Of a stretch of DNA of 64,000 bases, positions 9,803 through 19,865 are shown in pieces. Both the position numbers and the translations under genes were made by a program. Positions within the stretch are counted from its first letter, which is position 1, and every line of letters starts with the position of its first letter. Below the pieces are notes generated by a model. That model was not told where the DNA came from, ran no database searches, and saw only the letters and a program-made list of their open reading frames with translations. Source of the DNA: Hyphomicrobiales bacterium. Its GTDB lineage: Bacteria > Pseudomonadota > Alphaproteobacteria > Rhizobiales > Rhizobiaceae. Location: contig JAKDNM010000004.1 of the NCBI GenBank assembly GCA_030456445.1, forward strand, positions 1 through 64,000, read 5' to 3'.

Positions 9803-9987
9803 GGGGATGCTCCTTCACAGGGATTGTCGGACGCCGCCAATCGCTACGTCCTTCCTCGTCTTCTTCCCGAAGACATCCCCCGGCCCGCGGAGCGGACGGG
9901 CCGGTGCAACTGCGGCCGAGCATCCCTGCCGGGCCGATCAAGCGGGGCTTATAGCCCTGCGAAGAGCGAACGGCCGGGATCGCGAGC

Positions 9988-10010
9988 GGCGCGGTTGAGC
10001 GCAAGCGTCA
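9988..10010. repeat. Direct repeat copy 1 (left of the ABM-SDR-ECF cassette)
   Basis: ggcgcggttgagcgcaagcgtca, identical to 12690-12712; followed by a related sequence and a pyrimidine-rich tract. Confidence 0.8.
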
Positions 10011-10461
10011 GCGGTCCGCCCGATCAGCGAGCGGACATTTTCTCCCTCCTTTCATTTTTCTTTTCTTCGCTTATTCGCAGGGGCTGATCCGGGAAAACTG
10101 GTGGGTACATTCCCGGGCGATTGTCTTGCAGATATCAGCGGTAGTTGACACGGCTTTGTCCGCGCTAAATGAAACGCTGGAATGGCCGGAGTTGGGTGGA
10201 AAGGAAACTGTCCGGTTTGTGCCGGATTTTCGAGAAAGCTGACGCTGGGAGCTGATCTCGGCTGTCGCAAAAGGCATCAGCGAAAAGCCAATCTTTGCGC
10301 CCAACTTTTACGACAGAGATTCCCCCTGCCCTTCAGCGTAGGTCTGTTTGTCGTGGAGTTTAGGAGCCACAGAGCTAGTGATCAAAAATTCTTCCCTTCT
10401 CGATCCGTTGTCACCTCCCGGTTCGTCTTTGGTGTGTCTGTATGAAAAAGGAGACACCCTT

Positions 10462-10767
10462 ATGACCACTGAACCTGTCATTCTGATCAATCTGCTGAAG
10501 GTCGAACCGAGCAAGCAGGCTGCGTTGATCGCGCTCTTGAAACACAACATCGAAATCGTAGTAATCACGCTCGGCGGTTGGATAACCAGCCGGCTGATCG
10601 CCGCCAAGGATGGTGCCAGCGTTATTATCTATTCCGAATGGGAGACGCCCGCGGCCGTCGAGGTGATGCGGACCGATCCGCGGATGAAGGCCTATTTTCC
10701 GCAAATACTCGAGCTGGCGAGCTTCGACTCGATCCTGGGCGAGACGATTTTCAGCGACAATCGGTGA
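10462..10767 (+). CDS. Antibiotic biosynthesis monooxygenase (ABM)-like protein
   Basis: MTTEPVILINLLKVEPSKQAALIALLKHNIEIVVITLGGWITSRL...YSEWE; start preceded by aaaaggaga. Confidence 0.75.
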   Translation: MTTEPVILINLLKVEPSKQAALIALLKHNIEIVVITLGGWITSRLIAAKDGASVIIYSEWETPAAVEVMRTDPRMKAYFPQILELASFDSILGETIFSDNR

Positions 10768-10777
10768 GGGCGGAACC

Positions 10778-11563
10778 ATGACCAGAACGGATTTGCAGGG
10801 GTGCCGTATCCTCATCACAGGCGGCAGCGTTGGCCTCGGCCGGGAGATGGCCGAAGCGGCGCTGGCTCGCGGGGCCGAAGTCGCCGTCATCGCCCGAGAT
10901 CGGGCGCGACTGGCGGAGATCGAGCGGCTGGGGGCACGGACATTCGCCGGCGACGCGACTGATGCCGCCTTCATGGCAGCCTCGGTGCGCGAAGCCAAGC
11001 CGGACGTGCTAATCCTCAATGCCGGCGCGCCTCTGGCTATGGGGCCGATCGACGAGCTGGATTTCGTGGCTTTCTCGTCCAGCTGGAATACCGATGTGAA
11101 GGCGGGGCTTGCCGGCATCCAGGCCGCGTTCCACGCGCCGATGACGGCAGGCTCGCGTATCCTGCTCATGTCGAGCGGTGCCGCGATGGTCCTCAGCGCC
11201 GCGCATATCCCCAACCAGAGCCTCTACCTCTCCGGCGGATATGTTGGGGCCAAATACATGCTCTGGTTCATGGCCCACAACGCCAACGCCGTTGCGGAAA
11301 AGCGCGGGCTCGGCCTACATTTCCAAGTACTGGTGCCCACTCAGCTCATGGCGGGAACGGAGTTGGGCCGGAAAGTAGCGGCCGTCTACGCCGATCTCAA
11401 AGGCATCACGCCCGAAACCTATCTGGAAAGCCGCTATGGCCCGCCGCTGACACCGGCCCATCTCGGCAAGCAGGTCGCGGACATTCTCTCCGACCCGCGC
11501 TATCGTTCCGGTGTGGCCTACGGGCTAACGGCCGGAGAAGAACCAATGGGGCTCGACACGTGA
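10778..11563 (+). CDS. Short-chain dehydrogenase/reductase
   Basis: GCRILITGGSVGLGREMAEAALARGAEVAVIARDRARLAEI...VLILNAGAP...YVGAKYML. Confidence 0.88.
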   Translation: MTRTDLQGCRILITGGSVGLGREMAEAALARGAEVAVIARDRARLAEIERLGARTFAGDATDAAFMAASVREAKPDVLILNAGAPLAMGPIDELDFVAFSSSWNTDVKAGLAGIQAAFHAPMTAGSRILLMSSGAAMVLSAAHIPNQSLYLSGGYVGAKYMLWFMAHNANAVAEKRGLGLHFQVLVPTQLMAGTELGRKVAAVYADLKGITPETYLESRYGPPLTPAHLGKQVADILSDPRYRSGVAYGLTAGEEPMGLDT

Positions 11564-12438
11564 ATACGGAGGATTTCGAGAAGCGCCTGGGGGAACTCAG
11601 GCCACGGCTGCACCGCTATTGCGCCCGCATGGTGGGTTCGACCGTGGATGGAGAGGACGTGCTGCAGGATACGTTGATCAAGGCTCTTCGCGCGTGGGAG
11701 GAGGGCACGGCCGTAGAAAATGTTGAAGCCTGGCTGCTTCGCATCGCCCATAATACGAGCCTGGATTTCCTGCGCCGCCGGTCACGGAACAAGGTCGTTC
11801 CACTCACCGATAATCTGGAAGACACGCCGATGCCAGAGGCGGACATCGTCGCGGTCGGCTTCCAGGCGTTCCTGCAATTGCCCGAACTCCAACGTTGCGC
11901 TGTGATCCTCAAGGACGTCCTCGGATACTCGGTCGATGAGATCGCGGCGATCGCCGACTGCACGCCGGCAGCGGCCAAGTCGGCGCTCCAGCGGGGGCGG
12001 GTGGCACTACGGCAATTGGCCCAGATGTCCGATGATACGCGGCTGCCCCTGATGTCGGATGTCGATCGACAGAAGATGACCGCTTACGTCCGCCTGTTCC
12101 AGAGCGGCGACTTCGATGCGATCCGCACCATGCTCGCGTATGACGTGAAGCTCGATCTGGTGAACAGGCTCAAGCTCCAAGGCCGCGAGAGCATCAGCCG
12201 CTACTTCACCCGCTATGCCGAGGAGACGAAGTGGCGTTTCGCCTTCGGAGTGGTCGAAGGGCGTCCGGCGATGTTGGTGTTCGACAATGCCGGTTCGGTG
12301 GAAAGGCCCGCGCATTTCATTCTTCTCGACTGGAGGGAGAGCCGGATCGTCGCGATCCGCGATTTCCTGTTTGCTCCTTATGCGATCGAGGCGGTCGATT
12401 GGGCGCGTCTGGGCGGAACTGGCATGCGTGGACGCTGA
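11560..12438 (+). CDS. ECF-type RNA polymerase sigma factor with C-terminal SnoaL-like domain
   Basis: Sigma region 2/4 motifs (GEDVLQDTLIKALRAW, LQLPELQRCAVILKDVLGYSVDEIAAIADCTPAAAKSALQRGRVALR) plus a ~130-aa C-terminal extension; overlaps the SDR stop. Confidence 0.85.
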   Translation: MNTEDFEKRLGELRPRLHRYCARMVGSTVDGEDVLQDTLIKALRAWEEGTAVENVEAWLLRIAHNTSLDFLRRRSRNKVVPLTDNLEDTPMPEADIVAVGFQAFLQLPELQRCAVILKDVLGYSVDEIAAIADCTPAAAKSALQRGRVALRQLAQMSDDTRLPLMSDVDRQKMTAYVRLFQSGDFDAIRTMLAYDVKLDLVNRLKLQGRESISRYFTRYAEETKWRFAFGVVEGRPAMLVFDNAGSVERPAHFILLDWRESRIVAIRDFLFAPYAIEAVDWARLGGTGMRGR

Positions 12439-12689
12439 CGTAGCAAGATTTGGGAATTGGGCGACAATTCAGCTTCGCTTGGTTGGACGTGACGGGCGCA
12501 AAGCTGCCGTCGCGAAAACCGCGATTAACGCAGCATTTTGCATCTGAGTTCTGCGACAGATATGACCCATGGTGACAACTACCTTCAAGGTCTTCTTTCA
12601 GGGCCGTTGCCCCATCCACGAACGACCGGGATGAGGTCGTCAACAGAACGGCCGCTTGTTGCTAACTTCGTCCCGATAGCGGACAGAGT

Positions 12690-12712
12690 GGCGCGGTTGA
12701 GCGCAAGCGTCA
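12690..12712. repeat. Direct repeat copy 2 (right of the ABM-SDR-ECF cassette)
   Basis: ggcgcggttgagcgcaagcgtca, identical to 9988-10010. Confidence 0.8.
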
Positions 12713-12806
12713 CCGGCACGACCGATCCGCGAGCAAGGTTTTTTCTCCTCCCTCCCACTCCCTTCTTTCGTCACCTCCTTCATTCTCATTGAATGCCATC
12801 CATATT

Positions 12807-12822
12807 GACGCTATATTGCGTC
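12807..12822. promoter_or_regulatory. Candidate operator of the RES-Xre operon
   Basis: GACGC-TATATT-GCGTC inverted repeat about 35 bp upstream of the antitoxin start. Confidence 0.4.
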
Positions 12823-12856
12823 TATGAAAGCGTTATCCAGCCGATAGGAGGCCAAA

Positions 12857-13207
12857 ATGGGCTTGGTACAATATTCCGACAACGGCTTTTTCGCGCCGCG
12901 TAAAATCGCCGACGCGTTTCAAACCACCAGCGAGGAGGTCGCTCGAACGGCAGGGCTCGGCAGGGATGCCGTTCAGCGCAAGGACCGCGTTCGGTCGGAT
13001 AAGACCCAACGCAGGCTGCGCGAGATGGTTGAGGTGATCAACAAGGTCGAGCCGCGCTTTGGCTCCACCTTGATGGCGTACGCTTGGTACCGGTCCGAAC
13101 CGTTGCCCGGGTTTTCAGGCCAGACGGCCATGCAACTCGTGCGCAACGGCCGCGTGGACGAAGTGCTCGACTATGTCGACGCTGTCGACGCCGGCGTATA
13201 CGCCTGA
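12857..13207 (+). CDS. Xre/MbcA/ParS-type antitoxin
   Basis: Small protein ending TAMQLVRNGRVDEVLDYVDAVDAGVYA, directly upstream of a RES-domain ORF. Confidence 0.8.
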   Translation: MGLVQYSDNGFFAPRKIADAFQTTSEEVARTAGLGRDAVQRKDRVRSDKTQRRLREMVEVINKVEPRFGSTLMAYAWYRSEPLPGFSGQTAMQLVRNGRVDEVLDYVDAVDAGVYA

Positions 13208-13215
13208 CGTGGCAA

Positions 13216-13716
13216 ATGCTTTTTAGCGGCAAGCTCTATCGAGCGCTGAACCCTGTTTACGCACGCGAGCCGCTGTCGGGCCGAGGGGCTCAGCTTTACG
13301 GCGGCCGCTTCAACCGGAAGGGGACGCCGGCTCTCTATATGTCTCTGTCCGTCATGACGGCGTTGCGGGAAGCCAACCAGGTTGGCAACCTTCAGCCAAC
13401 CACGCTCGTCTCTTACGATGCGGAAATCGACGGCATATTCGATTGCCGGGATCAGCTCGCCCTCCAGGCGGAGGGCATGGACGAAGCTGCACTCGCTAAC
13501 GGCATATGGCGCGACCAGATGAAGGCGACCGGAGAAGCAAGAACGCAGGCGCTCGCTCGTAAGCTGATCGCCAGCGGCTATCGCGGCCTGCTGGTGAGGA
13601 GCTTTGCGCCGGGCGCTAACGAGACCGATCTCAATCTTGTGCTTTGGGCATGGAGTGATGCAGCACCCTCACGCCTCATCCTGATCGATGACGAGAACCG
13701 TTTGCAACAGATGTGA
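13216..13716 (+). CDS. RES-domain toxin
   Basis: LYRALNPVYAREPLSGRGAQLYGGRFNRKGTPALYMSLSVMTALREANQ. Confidence 0.85.
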   Translation: MLFSGKLYRALNPVYAREPLSGRGAQLYGGRFNRKGTPALYMSLSVMTALREANQVGNLQPTTLVSYDAEIDGIFDCRDQLALQAEGMDEAALANGIWRDQMKATGEARTQALARKLIASGYRGLLVRSFAPGANETDLNLVLWAWSDAAPSRLILIDDENRLQQM

Positions 13717-13837
13717 CCATGATCCTCGGTGTCAACGAGGATCATCGAGCGACCGACATTCTGCCGCGTTGAATTCTGAAAGCTCCATGATGATGGTCAG
13801 GAATTGATGCAGTTCCTGACCCAGACTTACGCCTCAT

Positions 13838-14524
13838 TCAGCCGAGCCCGAGCTTTTTCTTCAACTCCGCATTCTCTTTGCGAAGACGCTCTGCAAGGAG
13901 TCCCTTCAGACGTTTGTTCTCTTCCTCGAGCGCGATCAGGTCCTTCAGGTCGCCGCTCTCTGATGCTGGCGTCGCTGTTTTCTTCCACTGATAGTAGGTC
14001 TGCTCAGAAATACCAGCTTGCTGCGTAGCGCTTTTGACGCTCTCGCCGCGGCCGATCGACTTCTCGATCTGGCCAAGCTTTTGAGTGCGCTCCTTGTCGG
14101 AGTAAATCTTGCGGGGCGTCTTGGCGCGAACGGGAGTTTCAGATGCCGATGCCATCGGCTTGGCGGCTTCTTTCGCGGCGGGCGGCTTTGGTTGCGCCTT
14201 TGCCTTTTTCGGCCGCGGCGCCCTCTTCTTTACTTCATTTGTTTCTGCCTTCGCAGCTACCTCGGCGCCGATCTGCACTGATTCAGCTTCATTAGGGTCG
14301 GCCATAAGATGCTCCGCTCGCGGTTGTTGCCCAAATTCAACATCAACGGGTATTATACCAGAGTCAATAAGCTGACGTTTTGGCAGCCTCCCCTCCCCGG
14401 CCCCGCTTGTCGTCTCGGCGACAATGGCGGACAGGTCGAGATCGCCCCAGATCGAGCGACCCTGCTTGGGATTGCTCCGCTTCTGCTTGACCTCCACGAT
14501 GAATGGCCGTGTCTGACGTCTCAT
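13838..14524 (-). CDS. SyrB-like regulator with transposase-type HTH
   Basis: MRRQTRPFIVEVKQKRSNPKQGRSIWGDLDLSAIV...; C-terminal RGESVKSATQQAGISEQTYYQWKK. Confidence 0.65.
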   Translation of the reverse strand: MRRQTRPFIVEVKQKRSNPKQGRSIWGDLDLSAIVAETTSGAGEGRLPKRQLIDSGIIPVDVEFGQQPRAEHLMADPNEAESVQIGAEVAAKAETNEVKKRAPRPKKAKAQPKPPAAKEAAKPMASASETPVRAKTPRKIYSDKERTQKLGQIEKSIGRGESVKSATQQAGISEQTYYQWKKTATPASESGDLKDLIALEEENKRLKGLLAERLRKENAELKKKLGLG

Positions 14525-14689
14525 AGGTCCTTCCTTGATGAGAAGCGGCTTGCATGACAGGTCGCTGTCTCGTGCCATTTGGCGAATATCAACAAGCCTT
14601 TGTCTCTCGCGGCGAGCTTTACCGGATGAGTCCGCCGTTGAGCAAGCGGGGTTTAAACCAGTTCGTCATCGAACGGCTGGCTCAACCGG

Positions 14690-17600
14690 CTATGCGGCCG
14701 CGCGTTCCTCCTGGTCCTCCGTGCTCGCTGCAAGATTGACCTCAATCGCATTGAGCTGCTCACGCTTGTCCGCCAATTCGCCGGCAAAACCGAACTCGCC
14801 GCCTTGTCGAGAACGATAAGAGACAAGTCGTTTCCCGGCATCGGCGAGACGGTGACGATAACGTTCCTGCTCATCCTCGAAACCGGCAAGAGCATGTTCG
14901 AGGCGGGCAATGGCGCCAAGTGGCGTGGTGGTGACCGGAAGCTCGATCTCGTGAGTTGCGCCGGTGCGCATCAGCATGGTGCTGTACCGGTAGCCATCCT
15001 TACCGAAGCGCTCGCCAAAAAATTCCAGATCGAAGCCACCGATCGATGCGATGATACTCTCGCCATCCTGCTGCAACTGCACGAGGGTCAGGATTTCTTT
15101 CATGAGGGCACGCCCGGCGATTTTCCGCCCAGTGACCGTGTCATCCCCGACCACCATGATGAACGCGGTGCCGGAAGTCGGCACGAGGCGCTCGATATCC
15201 TGCCCGACCTCACCGACACGCCGGGTCGAATATTCGATGTCGCGCTCGGCATCACGGATCTGGCGGCGAATGGCGTGCTGGTCGTCCATATGCGCGGCGC
15301 GCAATCGCTCCAGGCGGGCGATGTCGGCTTCCAGCCCCGCTTTCTGCATCAGGCGCGGGTCGCCGGACGCGATCGCCTTGGCCATGGCGAACTGGCTGGC
15401 CTGCCCCTCGCCCATATCCTCCAGCCGCCGGATCGAGGTATCACCGGAAAGTGCCGCGGCAATGAACCGGGCCTTGCGTTCGTTGTTCTGCCACATCTGC
15501 GCGTCCATCGAGCCTTCCGTGGCATAGGCGAAAATGTCGATGACATCGTGCTGATTGCCCTGCCGCAGAATACGGCCCTCCCGTTGCTCGATCTGAGACG
15601 GCAGCCACGGAACATCGAGATGATGCAGGGCCTTCAGCCTCAGCTGCGCGTTGACGCCGGTGCCCATGGTATCGGAGGAGCCGATCAGGAACCGGACTTT
15701 CCCGGCTCGCACATCACCGAACAGCCGCTGCTTGGCGTCGGATTTCTTGAAATCCTGCATGAAGGCGATTTCGCTCATTGGAACGCCCATCCGAACCAGT
15801 TCGTCGCGGATCCACCGATAGGCGGAGAAGCCCCGGCTTTTCTCGACACTGAGCGTGCCGAGATCCGAAAAAATCATCTGCGCTGCGCCCGGCAGCTCGA
15901 ACGGCTTGCCGTCTGTCCGCACAAAATTGCTTTCTGCCGTTTCCCGCCAGATGCGATAGGCATTGGAGACGAGGTCGTTGAGCTTGTTGTCTGGTTCGTC
16001 GTCATTGTCGGAATCGACCAGGCGCAGATCGATCGCAGCATGACGGCCGTCGGTAATGACCGAAAGCAAAATATCGTCACCCGGTTCCGGCGGCCGGTCG
16101 CGTTCCTCGATGGCCTTGATGCGGGCGTCGAGGACCATCTGGTAGCGCTTGAAGGCGGCCGATGGTTTGGCGGTGATGATCTGACGCGTGCCGGTCGAGA
16201 GCGCCGGCACTTTCACGTACTCGCGAAGATCCTCCGGCATCACCACGTCCGCGAATGACCGGAACATGGCGATCAGTTCGGGCACATTGACGAAGGTGGC
16301 AAAGCGCGTCACCGGCTTGTACTTGCCGGAGGGCTGCAATTCGAGCTCGGTGGTGACGTCGCCAAAGGTCGACGCCCAGGCATCGAATTCATGCAGGCCA
16401 CGTTCCGACAGAGCCTCGTAGCCGAGATAGCGTTGGACGGAGAACATCTCGCCGAGCGTGTTGGTGATCGGCGTGCCGGAGGCGAGCACAAGCGCCCTGC
16501 CCGGATTTTTCGTTTCGACGAACCGGGACTTCACATAGAGGTCCCAGGCTCGTTGCGAGCCGTTGGGATCGACGCCCTTCAACGTCGACATGTTGGTCGC
16601 GAAGGAGAGCTTCCTGAACTCCTGCGCCTCATCGACGATGATCTGATCAACGCCAATCTCCGAAATGGTCAGCAACTCGTCCTTGCGGGTGGCGAGGTTC
16701 TCGAGCCGCTCCCGAAGGCCCTCCTTCAAGCGTTCGAGGCGCTTGCGCGAGACGCGATCATCGCTCTCTACCTTTGTCAGCAGCGTCTCGTAAAGCTCCA
16801 GCTCGTCATGGATCATCTGTTGCTCGAAGGTGGACGGCACGCCGATGAAGCGGAAGGCGGAATGGGTGATGATGATGGCATCCCACGTCGCGGTTGCCGC
16901 GCGACTGAGGAAGCGATGTCGTTTGTCCTTGGAAAAATTCGTTTCGTCCGCGACGAGAATGCGGGCGGTCGGATAGAGCGCCAGGAACTCGCGTGCCGCC
17001 TGCGCCAGGCAATGGCCGGGTACGACCAGCATGGCCTTGGCGATCAGGCCAAGCCGGCGCTGTTCCATGATGGCGGCTGCGATCGTCATCGTCTTGCCGG
17101 CGCCGACGGCGTGGGCAAGATAGGTCGAACCGGCCGAGATGATGCGCCAGATGCCGCGCTTCTGGTGCCCATAAAGAGAAAGCGCGCTGCAAGCGCCAGG
17201 TAGCTGGAGATGATCCCCGTTGAATTTTCGCGGGGCGATGTTGTTGAAGCGGTCGTTGTAGACCCGCGCCAGCCGGTCGGTTCGGTCGGGATCGGACCAG
17301 ATCCAGCTCTGGAACGCCGTTTTTATCTTCTGGAGTTTCTCCTTCGCCGCCTCGGTGTCGACGACATTGAGGACACGCTTTTCGCTGTCACCGTCCTTGA
17401 TCGTGTCGAATATCTGCGGCACCCGGCTGTTGAGGGCGTCAGCGATCAGTTCACCGGCATGACGGCGATCGGTGCCCCACTCCGATGTTCCCGCTGCCGT
17501 CCAGCCGAGTTGCCGGGCTTCGACGGTCCACGATGCCAGTTCCGGCATGTGATGGATTTTGATCTCCGCGCCCATCGTCTCGTGCACGAAGGCGACGACA

Positions 17601-19783
17601 TCGGCGGCCGGAATCCATGGCGCGCCAAGACGCGCGGTGATGTCGGATGGACGCAGGTCGGCAGGCTGGACCTCGACCAAAGCCCGAACATTGCGCTCGA
17701 ACACAGGATCCAGTGCCGCAGCCGCTTTAGCGGCTTTCAGCTTGTCACGCACCTGACCCGAAAGATAGGCATCCGTGGTCTGCCACGAGCCCGTTTCGGG
17801 ATCGCGGAAGATCGCATCTCCCAATTCGGCGATGACGGTGCCGACATCAGCGTGCAGCAGTTCGGCAATGTGATCGGGGTCGACATGGCCCCGCTCGTTC
17901 AGCACCACGGCGAGCGCGTCGGCGGCGGACGTGATGATCGGCGCCGAAGGTGGTGCAATCACCCGCTCAGTGAAAATCGGGCCGGGCCTGGCGGTATTGG
18001 TGTCAAGGTCATAATCCTCGATCGAAGCAACCAGCCAGCAATCCGGGTCATCGAGGAACGGTTGCAGGTTCGGCCTGCGATGCGTCTCGCGCACCTCTCC
18101 GGTATCAGTATCTTCGCTCGCCGACACGGCGGTAAAATTGATTGGGCCGAACTCGCGCACGAAGTTTGACCAGGCAATGCGCAGCTTCACCTGTGCCGAT
18201 TTCCACGGCCGGTCGAACTCCTGTGCCTTCAAGACCTCGCGCACGGCATCGCGGATCGGGATCAGCTTGCGAATGATCTTCGCGTGCTTCTCCGGCACGC
18301 CATCGCTGCTACGACCCTTACGCAGGGGGACCGTGACAGGAACCGCGTCCACCATCTGCATCAAGGCAGCGTTTTTGGCGACAAAAAAACTGCCCTCGCG
18401 CACGGCAAGTCCGGCGACGTCATGCTCATCGGCGAAGCCGTCAACCTCTCCAGCATAGCGCTCGATCGGCTCGGGCTCGCCGTCATAGAGGGCTTCCGGG
18501 AGGAAGGAGATGGCGACGGCGAGCGTCTGTTCCAGATCGACATCGTCGCGAGGCAGGCAGGTGTAGGTCTCGCCGAAGCGTCCGGAGGTCAGCGCATGCG
18601 TACCAAGCACGAAGTCCGGATGCCGCGCGAACCATCGGTTGACGCGGATTGCGCCCTCATCATCACTCGCCGGCCTAACCTCGTCAGTGTCGAGCCAGGC
18701 CAGATCGCCCTCAGGCTCACTGACCTTGCGCTTGCGGAAAAACAGCACGTCGACCACGACATCCGTGCCCGCATCAGCGCGGAAGCTGCCCTCGGGAAGA
18801 CGAATGGCAGCGATCAGGTCGGCCGTCTTGGCAATATGCTCTCGCACGGAGAAATCGGCTTTATCCATAGTCCCGGAGCTGGTGACGAAGGCGGCCAGCG
18901 CGCCTGGCTTCAGCAGATCGATCGACCGCGCGATGAAATAGTCATGCAGCCTGAAAGATAGGGAGCGATAGGTCCGGTCGGAACGCACCGTGCGATCTGA
19001 GAATGGCGGATTGCCGATGGCGAGGTCGAAGCTCGCCGGCAGCTCGGTGCGGGCGAAGTCGCCAATGACGATGCGCGCCCGTGGCTGCAACAACCGTGCG
19101 ATGCGGGCCGTGACCGGATCGAGTTCGATGCCGGTGACGTGCGACAGATCACGAAGGGTTTCCGGCATCAGTGCTGGAAACAGCCCTGTGCCTATTCCGG
19201 GTTCGAGAACCCGGCCACCCCGCCATCCAAGACGCTGGAGGCCTGACCAGATCGCGCGTATGATGAACTCCGGCGTAAAGTGGGCATATTGGGTGCAGCG
19301 GGCGAGCGAAGCATAATCAATCTTTCCGACGGCGTCCTCCAGATCGGAGCCTATCTCGTCCCAGCCGTTGCGGAAACCGGTCTCGCCAGGACGCCGGAAG
19401 ACGCCATTGGCGAGATCGGATGCGCCGAAACCGGTGAACCGGATCACACGCTCCTGCTCCTCGCGCGTGGCCGGACGCTCATCGGCCTCGATCTTGGCCG
19501 CAAGCCGGATTGCGGCGATATTGTCACGCGCACGCTCCTTCCAGCCGCGTGCGAGACCACGGTCATCGGCGAGATAGAAGTTCGAACCGCGCGTGCGGCC
19601 CGACGTTGATGGCGCGCGCATGATTACCGAACCAGCCATTGCCGGCGTCGGTGAATATGGATCTGGATCGTCGTCTTCGGCGGGCTCGAAACTGCTTCCG
19701 AAGGCCGTCACACCGAGGCCGAGGCCAGACGAAAGCGCGGTGTTACCGAAAAGATCGATGGTGAAAGGGTCGTCATGAGACAT
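14690..19783 (-). CDS. Giant SAM-dependent DNA methyltransferase - SF2 helicase fusion
   Basis: 1697 aa; VLEPGIGTGLFPALMP, AIGNPPFSD (NPPF), AHAVGAGKTMTIAAAIM (Walker A), IIVDEAQEFRKL, LASGTPITNTL, IEQREGRILRQGN. Confidence 0.9.
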   Translation of the reverse strand: MSHDDPFTIDLFGNTALSSGLGLGVTAFGSSFEPAEDDDPDPYSPTPAMAGSVIMRAPSTSGRTRGSNFYLADDRGLARGWKERARDNIAAIRLAAKIEADERPATREEQERVIRFTGFGASDLANGVFRRPGETGFRNGWDEIGSDLEDAVGKIDYASLARCTQYAHFTPEFIIRAIWSGLQRLGWRGGRVLEPGIGTGLFPALMPETLRDLSHVTGIELDPVTARIARLLQPRARIVIGDFARTELPASFDLAIGNPPFSDRTVRSDRTYRSLSFRLHDYFIARSIDLLKPGALAAFVTSSGTMDKADFSVREHIAKTADLIAAIRLPEGSFRADAGTDVVVDVLFFRKRKVSEPEGDLAWLDTDEVRPASDDEGAIRVNRWFARHPDFVLGTHALTSGRFGETYTCLPRDDVDLEQTLAVAISFLPEALYDGEPEPIERYAGEVDGFADEHDVAGLAVREGSFFVAKNAALMQMVDAVPVTVPLRKGRSSDGVPEKHAKIIRKLIPIRDAVREVLKAQEFDRPWKSAQVKLRIAWSNFVREFGPINFTAVSASEDTDTGEVRETHRRPNLQPFLDDPDCWLVASIEDYDLDTNTARPGPIFTERVIAPPSAPIITSAADALAVVLNERGHVDPDHIAELLHADVGTVIAELGDAIFRDPETGSWQTTDAYLSGQVRDKLKAAKAAAALDPVFERNVRALVEVQPADLRPSDITARLGAPWIPAADVVAFVHETMGAEIKIHHMPELASWTVEARQLGWTAAGTSEWGTDRRHAGELIADALNSRVPQIFDTIKDGDSEKRVLNVVDTEAAKEKLQKIKTAFQSWIWSDPDRTDRLARVYNDRFNNIAPRKFNGDHLQLPGACSALSLYGHQKRGIWRIISAGSTYLAHAVGAGKTMTIAAAIMEQRRLGLIAKAMLVVPGHCLAQAAREFLALYPTARILVADETNFSKDKRHRFLSRAATATWDAIIITHSAFRFIGVPSTFEQQMIHDELELYETLLTKVESDDRVSRKRLERLKEGLRERLENLATRKDELLTISEIGVDQIIVDEAQEFRKLSFATNMSTLKGVDPNGSQRAWDLYVKSRFVETKNPGRALVLASGTPITNTLGEMFSVQRYLGYEALSERGLHEFDAWASTFGDVTTELELQPSGKYKPVTRFATFVNVPELIAMFRSFADVVMPEDLREYVKVPALSTGTRQIITAKPSAAFKRYQMVLDARIKAIEERDRPPEPGDDILLSVITDGRHAAIDLRLVDSDNDDEPDNKLNDLVSNAYRIWRETAESNFVRTDGKPFELPGAAQMIFSDLGTLSVEKSRGFSAYRWIRDELVRMGVPMSEIAFMQDFKKSDAKQRLFGDVRAGKVRFLIGSSDTMGTGVNAQLRLKALHHLDVPWLPSQIEQREGRILRQGNQHDVIDIFAYATEGSMDAQMWQNNERKARFIAAALSGDTSIRRLEDMGEGQASQFAMAKAIASGDPRLMQKAGLEADIARLERLRAAHMDDQHAIRRQIRDAERDIEYSTRRVGEVGQDIERLVPTSGTAFIMVVGDDTVTGRKIAGRALMKEILTLVQLQQDGESIIASIGGFDLEFFGERFGKDGYRYSTMLMRTGATHEIELPVTTTPLGAIARLEHALAGFEDEQERYRHRLADAGKRLVSYRSRQGGEFGFAGELADKREQLNAIEVNLAASTEDQEERAAA

Positions 19784-19865
19784 GATGAATCTCCCTGGAT
19801 TTGGGCGAGCGCGATCACGCGGGCGACGTCGTCGACCACGTGAAAGGCTGGCGGATTGAAAGGGG

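Noticed and set aside
10409-10439. TGTCAC...CGTC / GTGTCT resembling an ECF promoter upstream of the ABM gene
   Set aside because: Spacing (9 or 19 bp) does not fit the usual ECF -35/-10 distance well; not strong enough to call.
14804-16258. 484-aa plus ORF (and 16391..17203, 17210..18169, 18284..18961) opposite the giant helicase
   Set aside because: Antisense mirror frames of a well-supported 1697-aa protein; no motifs of their own.
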